Below the pieces are notes generated by a model that saw only the letters and a list, made by a program, of their open reading frames with translations, had not been told where the DNA came from and did no database searches. Below are positions 1 through 7,624 of a stretch of DNA of 35,570 nucleotides, piece after piece; position 1 is the stretch's first letter; each line of letters starts with the position of its first letter. The position numbers and the translations under genes are program-made. This stretch comes from Verrucomicrobiota bacterium (GTDB lineage: Bacteria; Verrucomicrobiota; Verrucomicrobiia; Limisphaerales; JACRJZ01), in assembly GCA_016219875.1 (NCBI GenBank), contig JACRJZ010000013.1, positions 1 to 35,570 on the forward strand, in the 5' to 3' direction.

Positions 1-1
1 G

Positions 2-2347
2 ATCCAAGGCACGGCGAGCGACAATGGAGGCGTGGCCGAAGTGCAATTCAAGTTGAACAACGAGCCGTGGGAGCCAGGCCACGGCACGACGAATTGGCAT
101 CGCCCCAAGACGCTGACGCCGGGATCGAACACGGTCTGGGCCTACGCTTTGGACGCCGCGGGGAATCGCAGCGTGACGCAGCAAGTGAAGTTCGTCTATG
201 TGCTGACGGGCCAACTCACGTTGCGCACGAATGGCGTCGGCACCATCACGCGCACCTTCACGGGCAGCACGCTGGAAGTGGGCCAGACCTACACCGTCAC
301 GGCGGTGCCCGGCGCGGGCCAAGTGTTCAGCAACTGGACCGACGGCGCGGGGCAAGTCGTGACCAACGCCGCCGCCTGCGCGTTCAAGATGCAGACGGAC
401 TTGATCCTGCAGGCCAACTTCATGCCCAACCCATTCGTCGCGGCCAAGGGCGACTACAACGGCTTGTTCTACCCGATGGATTGGGCGATCGCCGCTACCG
501 CTGGCGTGAGCAACAGTGGCGCAGTCAAACTCACGCTCACAGACCAGGGCGCGTTCACAGGCAGCCTCTTGATGGAGGGCGGCACGTTGAACCTAAGCGG
601 AAAGTTCAATGCGGGGCTCCAGTCGCAGGTCAGCGTGACGCGAGCTGGGAAGCCGGCGCTGCAGGTGAACTTGCAGATCATGGGCAACACGGTTACCGGA
701 GCCGTGGCAAGCGCCGGCTGGCAATCCAGCTTGGCGGGCTACCGCGCAGCGGGCGCGGCAGCACGGGCGGGCGCCTACACGATGCTGGTGGAAGGCGTTC
801 CGTCGTCACCGACGGCGCCGCCAGGCGACGGTGCCGCCGCGGTCACGGTCAGTGTCAGTGGCCAGGTGCAGGTGACTGGCAACTTGGCGGACCGCGCACC
901 CATCACTCAAAGCACCGCGCTGTCTGCCGACGGAATTTGGCCGCTCTACGTCTCGCTCTACAACGGGCGCGGGCTAGTCATGGGCTGGATGCGATTGGGC
1001 ACCAACGGCGCCATCGTCGTCAGCGAATGCTTCTGGCAAAAACCTCCGCAGGTGTCTGGCGACAAATTCTACACCAACGGCTTTACCGTGCAGCGCGAAG
1101 TGCTTCTGGCGAAGTACACGCCACCCGCCGCGGGCCAGAATGGTGTGAACTGGCCGAACGGTTGGGGCCAAGTGACGCTCTCCTTCGGCAACGCGCCGGA
1201 CGTGATCGGCTACGTGGTGGTCAGCAACAATCAAGTGCGGGTACTGGGCGGAGCGATCGCCGGTCTGGCCATGACGATCACCGCCAACAACGGCCTGTTC
1301 AGCGGGTCCTTCACGCATCCGGTCACTGGAGGCAAGAGCAACTTCCTTGGAGCGTTCATTCAATCCGCGGTGCCCGGACTGTCTCTGCCCACTTCCGGTG
1401 GTGGTTGGTTCCTGGGAACGAATCAGGGCGGTCGTGTGGCCGTCAGCCAGAGCGCCATCGATCCCTCGACCTATTGGGCGCCCACGTCGCCCCTGGGCCA
1501 GACGTGGAAATTCGTTGATGGGTTGGACAACTGGACGACGGTGGTAGCGTTCACCAACGCCAGCAAAGCACTCGACATCGACGCGGAAACGAACGGCGTG
1601 CTGAGCTACTCGTACCAAAGCACCGGGCCAGCCACGGCCACCATGCACGCCGCCACTTCCAACAACCAAATCGATCTGACGTTGAACTTCACGGCCGACG
1701 GCGTCGGCACCTACCAAGGTTATGAAACCAGGGACGGCGGGCGTGCCATCTACGGCAGCTTCACGATCATGAAGACCGACTACGCGCCGGCGAGTCTCGC
1801 CAGGTGGCAGCTTACTTCTACCGACTCCGAAGACGGCTGGGAGAGTGTGGTGCTCTTCACCACAGCGGGTGCTGGCTTCGATGTGGACCTCGAGGAGTTC
1901 TTCTCGGTCACCTACACCTATTCAAGAATCGCCCCCAACGTGGCCTTCGTGCAGCTCAACTCACCGGTGAACGTGGCCCGCGTCATGGTGGCCTTCACTT
2001 CGGCCCAAACCGGCTTCGCTTCGGGCACGCATACGCGCGGTGGTTTGCACTGGAGCGGGAGTTACCTGCATTTCGATTATGCCCCTTGGACCGACAGCAC
2101 CGTCGGCCTGGCTCCCGCCAACTTGACGCAGACGCGGTTCGACACCGTGGATGAGGACGGCTGGCGCAGTACGATCAAGTTCCACGACACTCATGGTGGC
2201 AGCGCGTATGACCCGGAGGATGGGATCACTGATTTCAGCTACTCGCTTGTCCGCTTGTCCCCGGATGTGCTGCGGGCCAATGCCTCGGTCCCGGGCCAGG
2301 GAAGCACCTACGTCGTCTTCACCTTCCGCACCGCCAACTCCGGCTAG
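2..2347 (+). CDS. Large exported Ig-like / InlB-B-repeat protein, 5' end outside window
   Basis: The frame is open to the left edge, so the gene starts outside the window; the GTG at base 32 is internal, because codons before it read as the start of an Ig-like domain (IQGTASDNGGVAEVQF). In order one sees a bacterial Ig-like domain, a divergent InlB-B-type repeat (about residues 65-135, with the VTAVPGAGQVFSNWTDGAG pattern and a closing LILQANF strand), two beta-rich units starting GDYNGLFYP, and at least two C-terminal repeats with DSEDGWESVV / DEDGWRSTI and YDY/FDYAP motifs. No catalytic motif is visible. The role is probably an exported surface or adhesive protein, inferred from architecture only. 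It ends at a TAG that looks premature: the same frame continues 21 codons (WYNVSPQNHVHYGNF...) to TGA at 2411-2413, completing the last repeat. Confidence 0.75.
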   Translation: MQGTASDNGGVAEVQFKLNNEPWEPGHGTTNWHRPKTLTPGSNTVWAYALDAAGNRSVTQQVKFVYVLTGQLTLRTNGVGTITRTFTGSTLEVGQTYTVTAVPGAGQVFSNWTDGAGQVVTNAAACAFKMQTDLILQANFMPNPFVAAKGDYNGLFYPMDWAIAATAGVSNSGAVKLTLTDQGAFTGSLLMEGGTLNLSGKFNAGLQSQVSVTRAGKPALQVNLQIMGNTVTGAVASAGWQSSLAGYRAAGAAARAGAYTMLVEGVPSSPTAPPGDGAAAVTVSVSGQVQVTGNLADRAPITQSTALSADGIWPLYVSLYNGRGLVMGWMRLGTNGAIVVSECFWQKPPQVSGDKFYTNGFTVQREVLLAKYTPPAAGQNGVNWPNGWGQVTLSFGNAPDVIGYVVVSNNQVRVLGGAIAGLAMTITANNGLFSGSFTHPVTGGKSNFLGAFIQSAVPGLSLPTSGGGWFLGTNQGGRVAVSQSAIDPSTYWAPTSPLGQTWKFVDGLDNWTTVVAFTNASKALDIDAETNGVLSYSYQSTGPATATMHAATSNNQIDLTLNFTADGVGTYQGYETRDGGRAIYGSFTIMKTDYAPASLARWQLTSTDSEDGWESVVLFTTAGAGFDVDLEEFFSVTYTYSRIAPNVAFVQLNSPVNVARVMVAFTSAQTGFASGTHTRGGLHWSGSYLHFDYAPWTDSTVGLAPANLTQTRFDTVDEDGWRSTIKFHDTHGGSAYDPEDGITDFSYSLVRLSPDVLRANASVPGQGSTYVVFTFRTANSG

Positions 2348-2428
2348 TGGTACAACGTCAGTCCCCAAAACCACGTTCACTACGGCAACTTCCAGTTGGC
2401 TCCGTATTGGTGAACGCCAGCCAAAGGC

Positions 2429-2525
2429 CGTAGCAGCCGACGTGAGGAGGCTCATTCCTCAAATCTGCAATCTGCAATCCGCAATCTGCAATCAAGTTGG
2501 AGCCTCCTCACGTCGGCTGCTACGG
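2429..2525. repeat. REP-like palindromic element, copy 1
   Basis: Two 24-25-bp arms in inverted orientation: CCGTAGC followed by AGCCGACGTGAGGAGGCT at the left, and its exact reverse complement at 2501-2525. The loop is a run of degenerate CTGCAAT units. It lies between the converging ends of the Ig-like gene and the first sulfatase gene. Copies with the same arms and unrelated loops occur near 10.1, 16.5, 21.3 and 33.6 kb, with a single arm near 19.8 kb. Confidence 0.9.
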
Positions 2526-2554
2526 GCTTGGAAGAGGTGTCAAAGGAGGCCTGA

Positions 2555-4003
2555 TCACGGGGTCGCCGCTGCCGGCTTGGCTGGACTCGGCTTGGGCCGA
2601 TGCGTATTCTCGGTGGCGAGGCCCGCGTCGTCTTCGGTTTTCATCCACGCCTCCAATTCAGCGCGGAACTGGGCGAGACGCTGGGCCTGGGCAGGATCAG
2701 GAGCAAGGTTCCTCTGTTCGTGCGGGTCCGCGGTGAGATCGTAGAGTTCCTCCGCCGGGCGCGTGTGGTAACGCTTCACGATGGCGGCGGCAACAGGATC
2801 GCTTGCGGCTTGGCGTTCCCACGATGGCCAATAGCCTTTGCCGTCGGCGTCCTGGGCTTTGTCGATATGGGTGTGATGCGCTGCGTCGGGCGCGAGGTTG
2901 CGGAGGTATTGCCAGTCGCGCGAACGCACCGAGCGGATCGGGTATTCGTTCATCTTCCCGTCGCCGCTGTGGGTGGTGAAGATGCGGTCGCGATGCTCGG
3001 TCTTTTCACCGCGCAGAACACCGAAGAAGGAGCGCCCGCTGATCCGGCCGGGTTGCGCGCCCGACGGCGGCGGCGTGGCGCCGGCGGCTTCGAGACACGT
3101 CGGCAGAAAATCCACCCAACTCACCATCGCGCCGGTGCGCGCACCGGGCGCGATCTTCCCCGGCCACACAGCCACCAGCGGCGTGCGCACGCCGGCGTCG
3201 TAGCAATTCCATTTGCCGAACGGGAACTGCGAGCCGTTGTCGCTGCTGAAGAGGAAGAGCGTGTCCCGACCGAGATGCCGGCGCGCCGCATCGTAGATCA
3301 AGCCGAGGTCGCGATCCGCGTGGCCCACGGCCGCGGCATAACGCGTGCGCCACAGGCGGGTTTCCGGCGTGGCCACTTGCGTGGGCGGCAGCGCGACGGC
3401 GTCAGGCGCGTAATCCGTCTTCTCCGGCCAGGGCACGTGCGGCCAGTTGCTGCCGACGAACAGGCAGAGTGGCTTGCGGGATGTCCGTTTCTCCAGCCAC
3501 GCGATTGCAGCGTCGATGCAGTCGTCCTGGTGGTAGTTGAAGTGGCTGACGTGATCGAAGCCGTATTGCCGCACGGTGGCGTAGTGCGCCACCTTGCCGA
3601 TGGCGACGACTTCGTAGCCCAACTCCTGGAACCACGCGGGCCAACGCCGGTGTTGTTTGTCCGGCACGGTGTGATTGAACATCGCGCCGTTGCGCGCCGG
3701 ATTCAGTCCCGTGAGCAGCGCCCCCCGGCTCGGCGCGCACGAGGGCGACGCCACGAAGGCATGCGTGAACGTCAGGCCCTCTTTCGCCACCCGTTCCATG
3801 TTCGGCGTGCGAATGCCGGACTGCGGGTTGTAGATCGAGCAGTCTTCCCAGCTCAAGTCGTCGGCGAGGAAGATGACGATGTTGGGGCGGGCCGGCTCGG
3901 CGGTGGAGCCACTGCCACAAAGAGCGCAAAGCAACACGGAGAGCAGCAGCCCGCAGAGCACGGCAGACCGTGGGCCTGGGCCGTCGAAGTGCTGTGATTT
4001 CAT
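2555..4003 (-). CDS. Secreted type I sulfatase
   Basis: Formylglycine-dependent sulfatase of 482 residues, in the heparan N-sulfatase-like part of the alkaline phosphatase superfamily; it removes sulfate esters, probably from a polysaccharide. A Sec signal peptide occupies about residues 1-35. The metal site NIVIFLADD (Asp48, Asp49) comes first, then CAPSR (Cys89), the C-x-P-x-R motif in which Cys becomes formylglycine. Further on are SSDNGSQFPFGKWNCYDAG and the C-terminal EELYDLTADPHEQRNLA typical of the family. The start is the ATG before MKSQHFDG; an upstream extension is open but overlaps the neighbour and precedes the signal peptide. Only 14 bp separate it from the GH43-like gene upstream, so they are probably co-transcribed. 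Substrate is not predictable from sequence alone. Confidence 0.92.
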   Translation of the reverse strand: MKSQHFDGPGPRSAVLCGLLLSVLLCALCGSGSTAEPARPNIVIFLADDLSWEDCSIYNPQSGIRTPNMERVAKEGLTFTHAFVASPSCAPSRGALLTGLNPARNGAMFNHTVPDKQHRRWPAWFQELGYEVVAIGKVAHYATVRQYGFDHVSHFNYHQDDCIDAAIAWLEKRTSRKPLCLFVGSNWPHVPWPEKTDYAPDAVALPPTQVATPETRLWRTRYAAAVGHADRDLGLIYDAARRHLGRDTLFLFSSDNGSQFPFGKWNCYDAGVRTPLVAVWPGKIAPGARTGAMVSWVDFLPTCLEAAGATPPPSGAQPGRISGRSFFGVLRGEKTEHRDRIFTTHSGDGKMNEYPIRSVRSRDWQYLRNLAPDAAHHTHIDKAQDADGKGYWPSWERQAASDPVAAAIVKRYHTRPAEELYDLTADPHEQRNLAPDPAQAQRLAQFRAELEAWMKTEDDAGLATENTHRPKPSPAKPAAATP

Positions 4004-4017
4004 GGTTGGTTCCACGC

Positions 4018-5007
4018 TCACTTCTCCGCCGAGGCGGCTTCGAGTTTCATCACCACACTTTCGCCTACGCGCAGCACCGTCCCGTGACGCGCGCCCGGTG
4101 GGAAGGAGATCTGTTTGGAGATGTCTTCCCACTGCCGAAGATCGCGTGACTTCACGGCGCCGTAGTATTGCGGCCGCGCGTAGTGGTCGAAATAGACCAA
4201 GAACTCGCCGCCGATCTGAATCGCCGATGGCCCTTCCACCCAGTCGCCCGTGAACGGCGAGCCGGCCGCGCTGAATGGACCTTCGGCGCGGTCGCTGGTG
4301 GCTATGCGGAGATGCTTCTTCACGGGCGTCTTGGTTTCGTCCTTCACGATGAGATGGTACTGGCCGCGCGCCTGAAGCAACGTGGCGTCAATGACGTTGA
4401 ATCCGCCGTCGAAGAACAGTTTCGTCGGCGCGAAGGTCTGGAAATCTTTCGTCGTGGTGAAGTAGATGCGGTGGTTCCAGCCGTCGTCGCCGGTCTTCTC
4501 GGTGGCGGGGAACCGGCCAGGGATGGTCGTGGACCAAAACAGGAGCCATTGCTGCTTCGCCTCGTCGAAGAAGATTTCCGGCGCCCACACGTTGCGCGCC
4601 TCCGGCTCGTGGCTCATCACGGGGATGGCCTTTTGCTCCGACCAAGTGAGGAGGTCGCGGGATTGCGCGTGGCCGGCGAGCGGCGGCTTGTTCCAACCCG
4701 TCGTCCAGACCATGTGGAAAGTGCCGTCCGGTCCCTGCGCCAGGCACGGATCGCGCATCAGCTTGCCGCCGACTTCTGGCCGGAGGAACGACTTGCCCCG
4801 CGGCTTGATCTCGGTCCACTTCAGTCCATCGCGGCTGGTGGCCAGGTAGAGGCCGTCCTCGCCGTTGTTGCGAAAGAACGAGAAGAGCAGAACGGAGTTG
4901 GTGGACTCGGCGAGGACCGGGGCGAGGCTGGAGAGCCACACACCCAGCGAAAGCACTGCGGCGGAGCAAAGGCGGCTGATGCGGTGGTTACTTGCTGTTG
5001 GTTTCAT
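4018..5007 (-). CDS. Secreted GH43-like five-bladed beta-propeller glycosidase
   Basis: Protein of 329 residues with a signal peptide cleaved near Ala33 (LAPVLA/ES). The fold is suggested by repeated DGLKWTEI, RDLLTWSEQ, KDFQTFAP and RDLRQWEDI blade motifs. The three acidic residues expected of GH43 enzymes can be placed: Asp86 in RDPCLA (base), Asp207 in NVIDATL (pKa modulator) and Glu258 in WVEGPSAI (acid). GH43 members mostly cleave alpha-L-arabinofuranosides or beta-xylosides, so this probably trims side chains for the sulfatase encoded next. Its start overlaps the stop of the protease gene by 20 bp, indicating translational coupling in a protease-GH43-sulfatase operon. Some homologues of this type are annotated only as arabinosidase-like; activity is inferred. 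Confidence 0.82.
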   Translation of the reverse strand: MKPTASNHRISRLCSAAVLSLGVWLSSLAPVLAESTNSVLLFSFFRNNGEDGLYLATSRDGLKWTEIKPRGKSFLRPEVGGKLMRDPCLAQGPDGTFHMVWTTGWNKPPLAGHAQSRDLLTWSEQKAIPVMSHEPEARNVWAPEIFFDEAKQQWLLFWSTTIPGRFPATEKTGDDGWNHRIYFTTTKDFQTFAPTKLFFDGGFNVIDATLLQARGQYHLIVKDETKTPVKKHLRIATSDRAEGPFSAAGSPFTGDWVEGPSAIQIGGEFLVYFDHYARPQYYGAVKSRDLRQWEDISKQISFPPGARHGTVLRVGESVVMKLEAASAEK

Positions 5008-6367
5008 GGGACAGGTTCAGTTTCGGGTTGATTTGCCGAATGCGCTCGGCCACTTGGCTGGCTTCGGCCGTGTCCAGCGACCTGAGGTTTTCCAGGGCTT
5101 CACGAACACGGTTCGCGTGGCCCAACGCGGCTTCCGCCGTGGCCAGCAGCGTCCAGGCTGAGCGGCGCATCGCGGGATCAGGCAAGCCCAAATCGAGGCC
5201 GCTGCGCACCGAGGCCAAGCCATCGGCATTCCGGCCAAGCATGACCAAGCTGGTCCCATCCAGCACTTGAAGCAGCGCGCTACCTTGGCTGAGGCGAAGC
5301 GCCTTCTCGCAGGCGGCGTGGGTTTCCTTCCAGGCGCCCCGTTTGGCGTAGGTCGAGGCCAGGCAGGTAAGCGGAAGGGGACTTTCACGAAAGCTCTTCG
5401 CCGCGCGTTTCATCCGGCGCTCGACTTCGTTCCAATCCTGCCGCTTCATGGCCTCAGCCCCGGCCTTGAAGTCCGCATCCAGTAACAGCGGCGCTGAGCC
5501 GCCTTTCCTGGGTCGCTTGGCAAACGCGATGGGCGCGCCCGTGCGGGCCTTGGCGACCAGTTGCTGAACAACGGTCATCGGCGAGACGGTGGCCTGTTCT
5601 TGGTCGCTGAGGAACGGCATCACGCCGATCACCTCAAAGCGTTCGTTGAGCAACGGCGAGCCGCTCTGGCCGTGCTGCGCCGGGACCGTGGTGTGGAGGG
5701 TCGTCCACAATCCTGGCAGGCTGAGCACGGACTCAATCCGGCCGACGCAGACTGGGGCCGGCGCATCCGTGCGATCGAAGAGCGCCGCCCACTGGTCCGT
5801 GGGGCTGACCAGTGCAACCCACTCGTTCGTCTTGGGCAAGGCGTCCGCCAGTGGCAGAGGGGCGAAGCCGCGTCCGTCAAGTTTCACCACGGCGACGTCG
5901 TAGTCCCGGTCCTCGCCCAGGAAGCCGGTGATCGGATGCTTTGCGCCGTCGTGAGTGATCGCGAGCAAGTTGTCCTCCGCCTGGGCCACGTGGCGGGCGG
6001 TGACGATGAGGCCGTCGCCGCTGATGAAGAAGCCCGCGCCGAAACTCTTCGGCTTTCCGCGGCGATCCGTGGACACCAGAACCACCAGTGAAGGGCGCAC
6101 CTTCTTGATGAGGGATGCGATCGGTGGAGCCGGTCGGGACGCGGCTGGCTGCGCCCGCAAACCTGCCGGAGCAACCAGCCACAGCGTCAGCGCAGCGAGA
6201 CACAGTGAGACAAGCCGTCGGTGACGCGACTCAACGCACTGGTGAACGGCCGCAGCCGACAAGGACCGTGGAACGCACAAGCTGCTCTCGAACTGCCGTT
6301 CGGCGCCGAACGGAGAAGCGGGGCGGCGGTTCGTCTCCACCGACTTGTTAGCCTGTGTCTTCAACAT
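4988..6367 (-). CDS. Trypsin-like serine protease with TPR-like C-terminus, N-terminus fused to attC
   Basis: From the ATG that overlaps the previous stop (TGATG) the product has 459 residues. Residues about 6-46 translate an attC site and are unlikely to be original. A signal peptide follows (RRLVSLCLAALTLWLVAPAGLRAQ, about 50-73). The S1 protease domain carries the HtrA/trypsin triad: His126 in VTARHV, Asp157 in DYDVAVVKL and Ser235 in GQSGSPLL. After about residue 290 come helical TPR-like repeats (DWNEVERRMKRAAKSF, GAWKETHAACEKALRL). No PDZ domain is seen. No ATG lies between the attC and the signal peptide; in-frame TTG codons at residues 30 and 36 are alternative starts. Role: periplasmic proteolysis or quality control, inferred. 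It heads the operon with GH43 and sulfatase. Confidence 0.82.
   Translation of the reverse strand: MLKTQANKSVETNRRPASPFGAERQFESSLCVPRSLSAAAVHQCVESRHRRLVSLCLAALTLWLVAPAGLRAQPAASRPAPPIASLIKKVRPSLVVLVSTDRRGKPKSFGAGFFISGDGLIVTARHVAQAEDNLLAITHDGAKHPITGFLGEDRDYDVAVVKLDGRGFAPLPLADALPKTNEWVALVSPTDQWAALFDRTDAPAPVCVGRIESVLSLPGLWTTLHTTVPAQHGQSGSPLLNERFEVIGVMPFLSDQEQATVSPMTVVQQLVAKARTGAPIAFAKRPRKGGSAPLLLDADFKAGAEAMKRQDWNEVERRMKRAAKSFRESPLPLTCLASTYAKRGAWKETHAACEKALRLSQGSALLQVLDGTSLVMLGRNADGLASVRSGLDLGLPDPAMRRSAWTLLATAEAALGHANRVREALENLRSLDTAEASQVAERIRQINPKLNLSHETNSK
6229..6353 (-). other. attC recombination site 2 (end of cassette b)
   Basis: Read on the minus strand it begins GGCTAAC and ends GTTGAGT, which fits the GTTRRRY right core consensus. 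Between them are long imperfect complementary arms, GGTGGAGACGAACCGCCGC and GCGGCCGTTCACCAG, with a GC-rich centre, as in folded attC sites. The left core GGCTAAC is the exact reverse complement of the GTTAGCC with which the same cassette starts, the rule for integron cassettes. The site is translated as residues 6-46 of the protease gene product. Confidence 0.78.
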
Positions 6368-6654
6368 CACTCATCACCTCGGACATCCAATGCCAAGAGC
6401 TTTCGGGCAATCCTGCGATTCCGACGCCCGCCAAACCAGTCGAACAAGCCAATGTCTTTGGTCTTCGCGTCGTGCAAGAACTTCGCAATCTCATCCTCTG
6501 AACGCGCCTTCATGAGCATCCAGTAAATCGGCTGAATGTATCCGTCATACTCGTCCGGCGACAGGTCACGAACGCCTATCGGATCCCAGTCTCGAAGCAA
6601 AACCTGTCGGATTGAGTCCTCAATCTCACGCCAGCGTTTGTCGGAATTGGCCAT
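6367..6654 (-). CDS. Cassette-borne small hypothetical protein (DUF1871-like)
   Basis: A 95-residue soluble protein with no signal peptide or membrane segment. The pattern LLRDWDPIGVRDLSPDEYDGYIQPIYWMLM followed by DEIAKFL resembles small proteins of the DUF1871 type that are often annotated as hypothetical or immunity-like; this is a resemblance, not a firm family assignment. The gene starts about 13 bp after the GTTAGCC core of the previous attC and is followed by its own attC, so it fills a roughly 440-bp integron cassette. Its TGA stop overlaps the ATG used by the protease frame. Base composition is lower in GC than the flanking operons. Confidence 0.75.
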   Translation of the reverse strand: MANSDKRWREIEDSIRQVLLRDWDPIGVRDLSPDEYDGYIQPIYWMLMKARSEDEIAKFLHDAKTKDIGLFDWFGGRRNRRIARKLLALDVRGDE

Positions 6655-6666
6655 GCCCTTGATTCA

Positions 6667-6793
6667 GGCTAACGACACGGGGTGAGCGACAGCCGCTGGC
6701 AGCGCACTCACGACTGCAATCACAGCGGTCTGCAACCCATCACCGTCAAAACCGAAACGCATAGCGGCTGTTCGCTCCACCCGATTGTTAGGC
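6667..6793 (-). other. attC recombination site 1 (end of cassette a)
   Basis: On the minus strand the site starts GCCTAAC (matches RYYYAAC) and ends GTTAGCC. Inner arms GGGTGGAGCGAACAGCCGCT and AGCGGCTGTCGCTCACCCC are almost fully complementary with an unpaired base, as expected of single-stranded attC folding. The left core is the exact reverse complement of the GTTAGGC at the head of the same cassette. The TAA inside GCCTAAC is the stop codon of the cassette gene, a common feature of real cassettes. Confidence 0.85.
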
Positions 6794-7168
6794 CTCGTCA
6801 CTCCAATCACTCCAATCACCTCCGGCACAACGCCCCACGTAATCGCCATGGAGTCCCGCGCCACTGAGGTCAACCTGCATGGGCTTGCCGTCGTGCGTAA
6901 GGCCAACGCCTTGGCACTCGATCCACCACGACAACACTGCCAACACATCGTGAATGGCAGCATCACGCTCCTGCAACAGAACCTTCGATAGCAGGTGGCG
7001 CTGCCGCTTTGATAGCGACGCGAGAAGCTCGTTGAACTCCCGATGGCCAGCGGGGAAAGGATGCTCGGATACCATCCGTGCTGCGTAAGCACTGTATGGG
7101 CGCGTCTCACTGACAAGCTGATCAATGATCTTCTGATAGGCGGTTACTATTGCTCTACGAGGTGGCAT
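6788..7168 (-). CDS. Cassette-borne hypothetical protein (DUF6547-like)
   Basis: A 126-residue protein, mostly helical, with YQKIIDQLVSETRPYSAYA near the start, SKRQRHLLSKVLLQERDAAIHDVLAVLSWWIE in the middle and GAGLHGDYVGRC near the end. The pattern resembles the DUF6547 family, of unknown function, but I cannot confirm it. The ATG lies 4 bp after a GTTAGGC core site, so there is no room for a ribosome binding site within the cassette, and the stop is supplied by the following attC. The cassette is about 505 bp. Expression must come from read-through or a promoter upstream of 7179. Confidence 0.75.
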   Translation of the reverse strand: MPPRRAIVTAYQKIIDQLVSETRPYSAYAARMVSEHPFPAGHREFNELLASLSKRQRHLLSKVLLQERDAAIHDVLAVLSWWIECQGVGLTHDGKPMQVDLSGAGLHGDYVGRCAGGDWSDWSDEA

Positions 7169-7172
7169 AAAG

Positions 7173-7179
7173 GCCTAAC
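7173..7179 (-). other. Integron core site GTTAGGC at the head of the cassette cluster
   Basis: A perfect GTTRRRY match just before the first cassette gene. The sequence beyond it (7180-7232) has a short inverted repeat (GGTATTAAGC / GCTTAACC) but no convincing RYYYAAC partner, so it could be a degenerate attC, an attI-like site or a secondary site. No integrase gene is present in the window. Confidence 0.55.
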
Positions 7180-7223
7180 AGGTATTAAGCCGCAAGTGGC
7201 TCATCCCGGGTCTTCCGGAGCTT

Positions 7224-7285
7224 AACCGCACAGACCGCGGTTTATCACAGGACCGTTCCCGTGATAAACCGCAGTCGGTGCGGTT
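7224..7285. repeat. Long hairpin between the cassettes and GH127 gene
   Basis: Arms of about 25 bp (AACCGCACAGACCGCGG plus TTTATCAC, and GTGATAAACCGC plus AGTCGGTGCGGTT) pair with three mismatches around a 12-nt loop. No T-run follows on either strand, so a rho-independent terminator is not supported, although it may still end or separate transcripts. Confidence 0.7.
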
Positions 7286-7361
7286 CATCCTCGGAAGCGA
7301 CTGGACTTGTGCGTGCATGGTGCACTGGAGCCTTGCCAAAGCCTGGGCGTTCAGCAAGCGC

Positions 7362-7585
7362 GAATTCAACCGGAACTCCGAAGTTGGGAGCACACGCCGC
7401 TGGCGTGTGTTGTCCGGCGGCCCGCCGGACAACCCAGTCCATTCCGTCCTTCCGCAGAGGCAGCCCGTTTGGAAAAATCTGCGTCGCTCCACAGTCGGTG
7501 GTGCGGAGGGTTTCGGCGGGCCGCCAAAACCCGTACGCGGGCCGCGTGCGCTCCCCGTTCCGATTCGGAATTCGAGTTCAGGCCG
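7362..7585. repeat. Composite palindromic element with four small palindromes
   Basis: Outer imperfect arms (GAATTCAACCGGAACTCC ... GGGAGCACACGCC and the related GCGTGCGCTCCCCGTTCCG ... GGAATTCG) enclose palindromes at 7391-7409 (CACACGCCGCTGGCGTGTG), 7409-7433 (GTTGTCCGGC / GCCGGACAAC), 7510-7530 and about 7532-7550. With the hairpin before it, this fills the gap downstream of the GH127 gene. I see no credible gene in this gap; long open frames here are shadows of GC-rich repeats. Confidence 0.7.
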
Positions 7586-7624
7586 ACACCACGTTGGTTC
7601 ACGGAAGGGCAGGGGAGATGCGGC

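Noticed and set aside
4988..6367. Protease gene considered as a third integron cassette.
   Set aside because: It begins at a GTTGAGT core, but no complementary ACTCAAC-type attC follows it; instead its stop overlaps the GH43-like gene.
7224..7285. Hairpin considered as a rho-independent terminator.
   Set aside because: Strong stem but no T-run on either strand.
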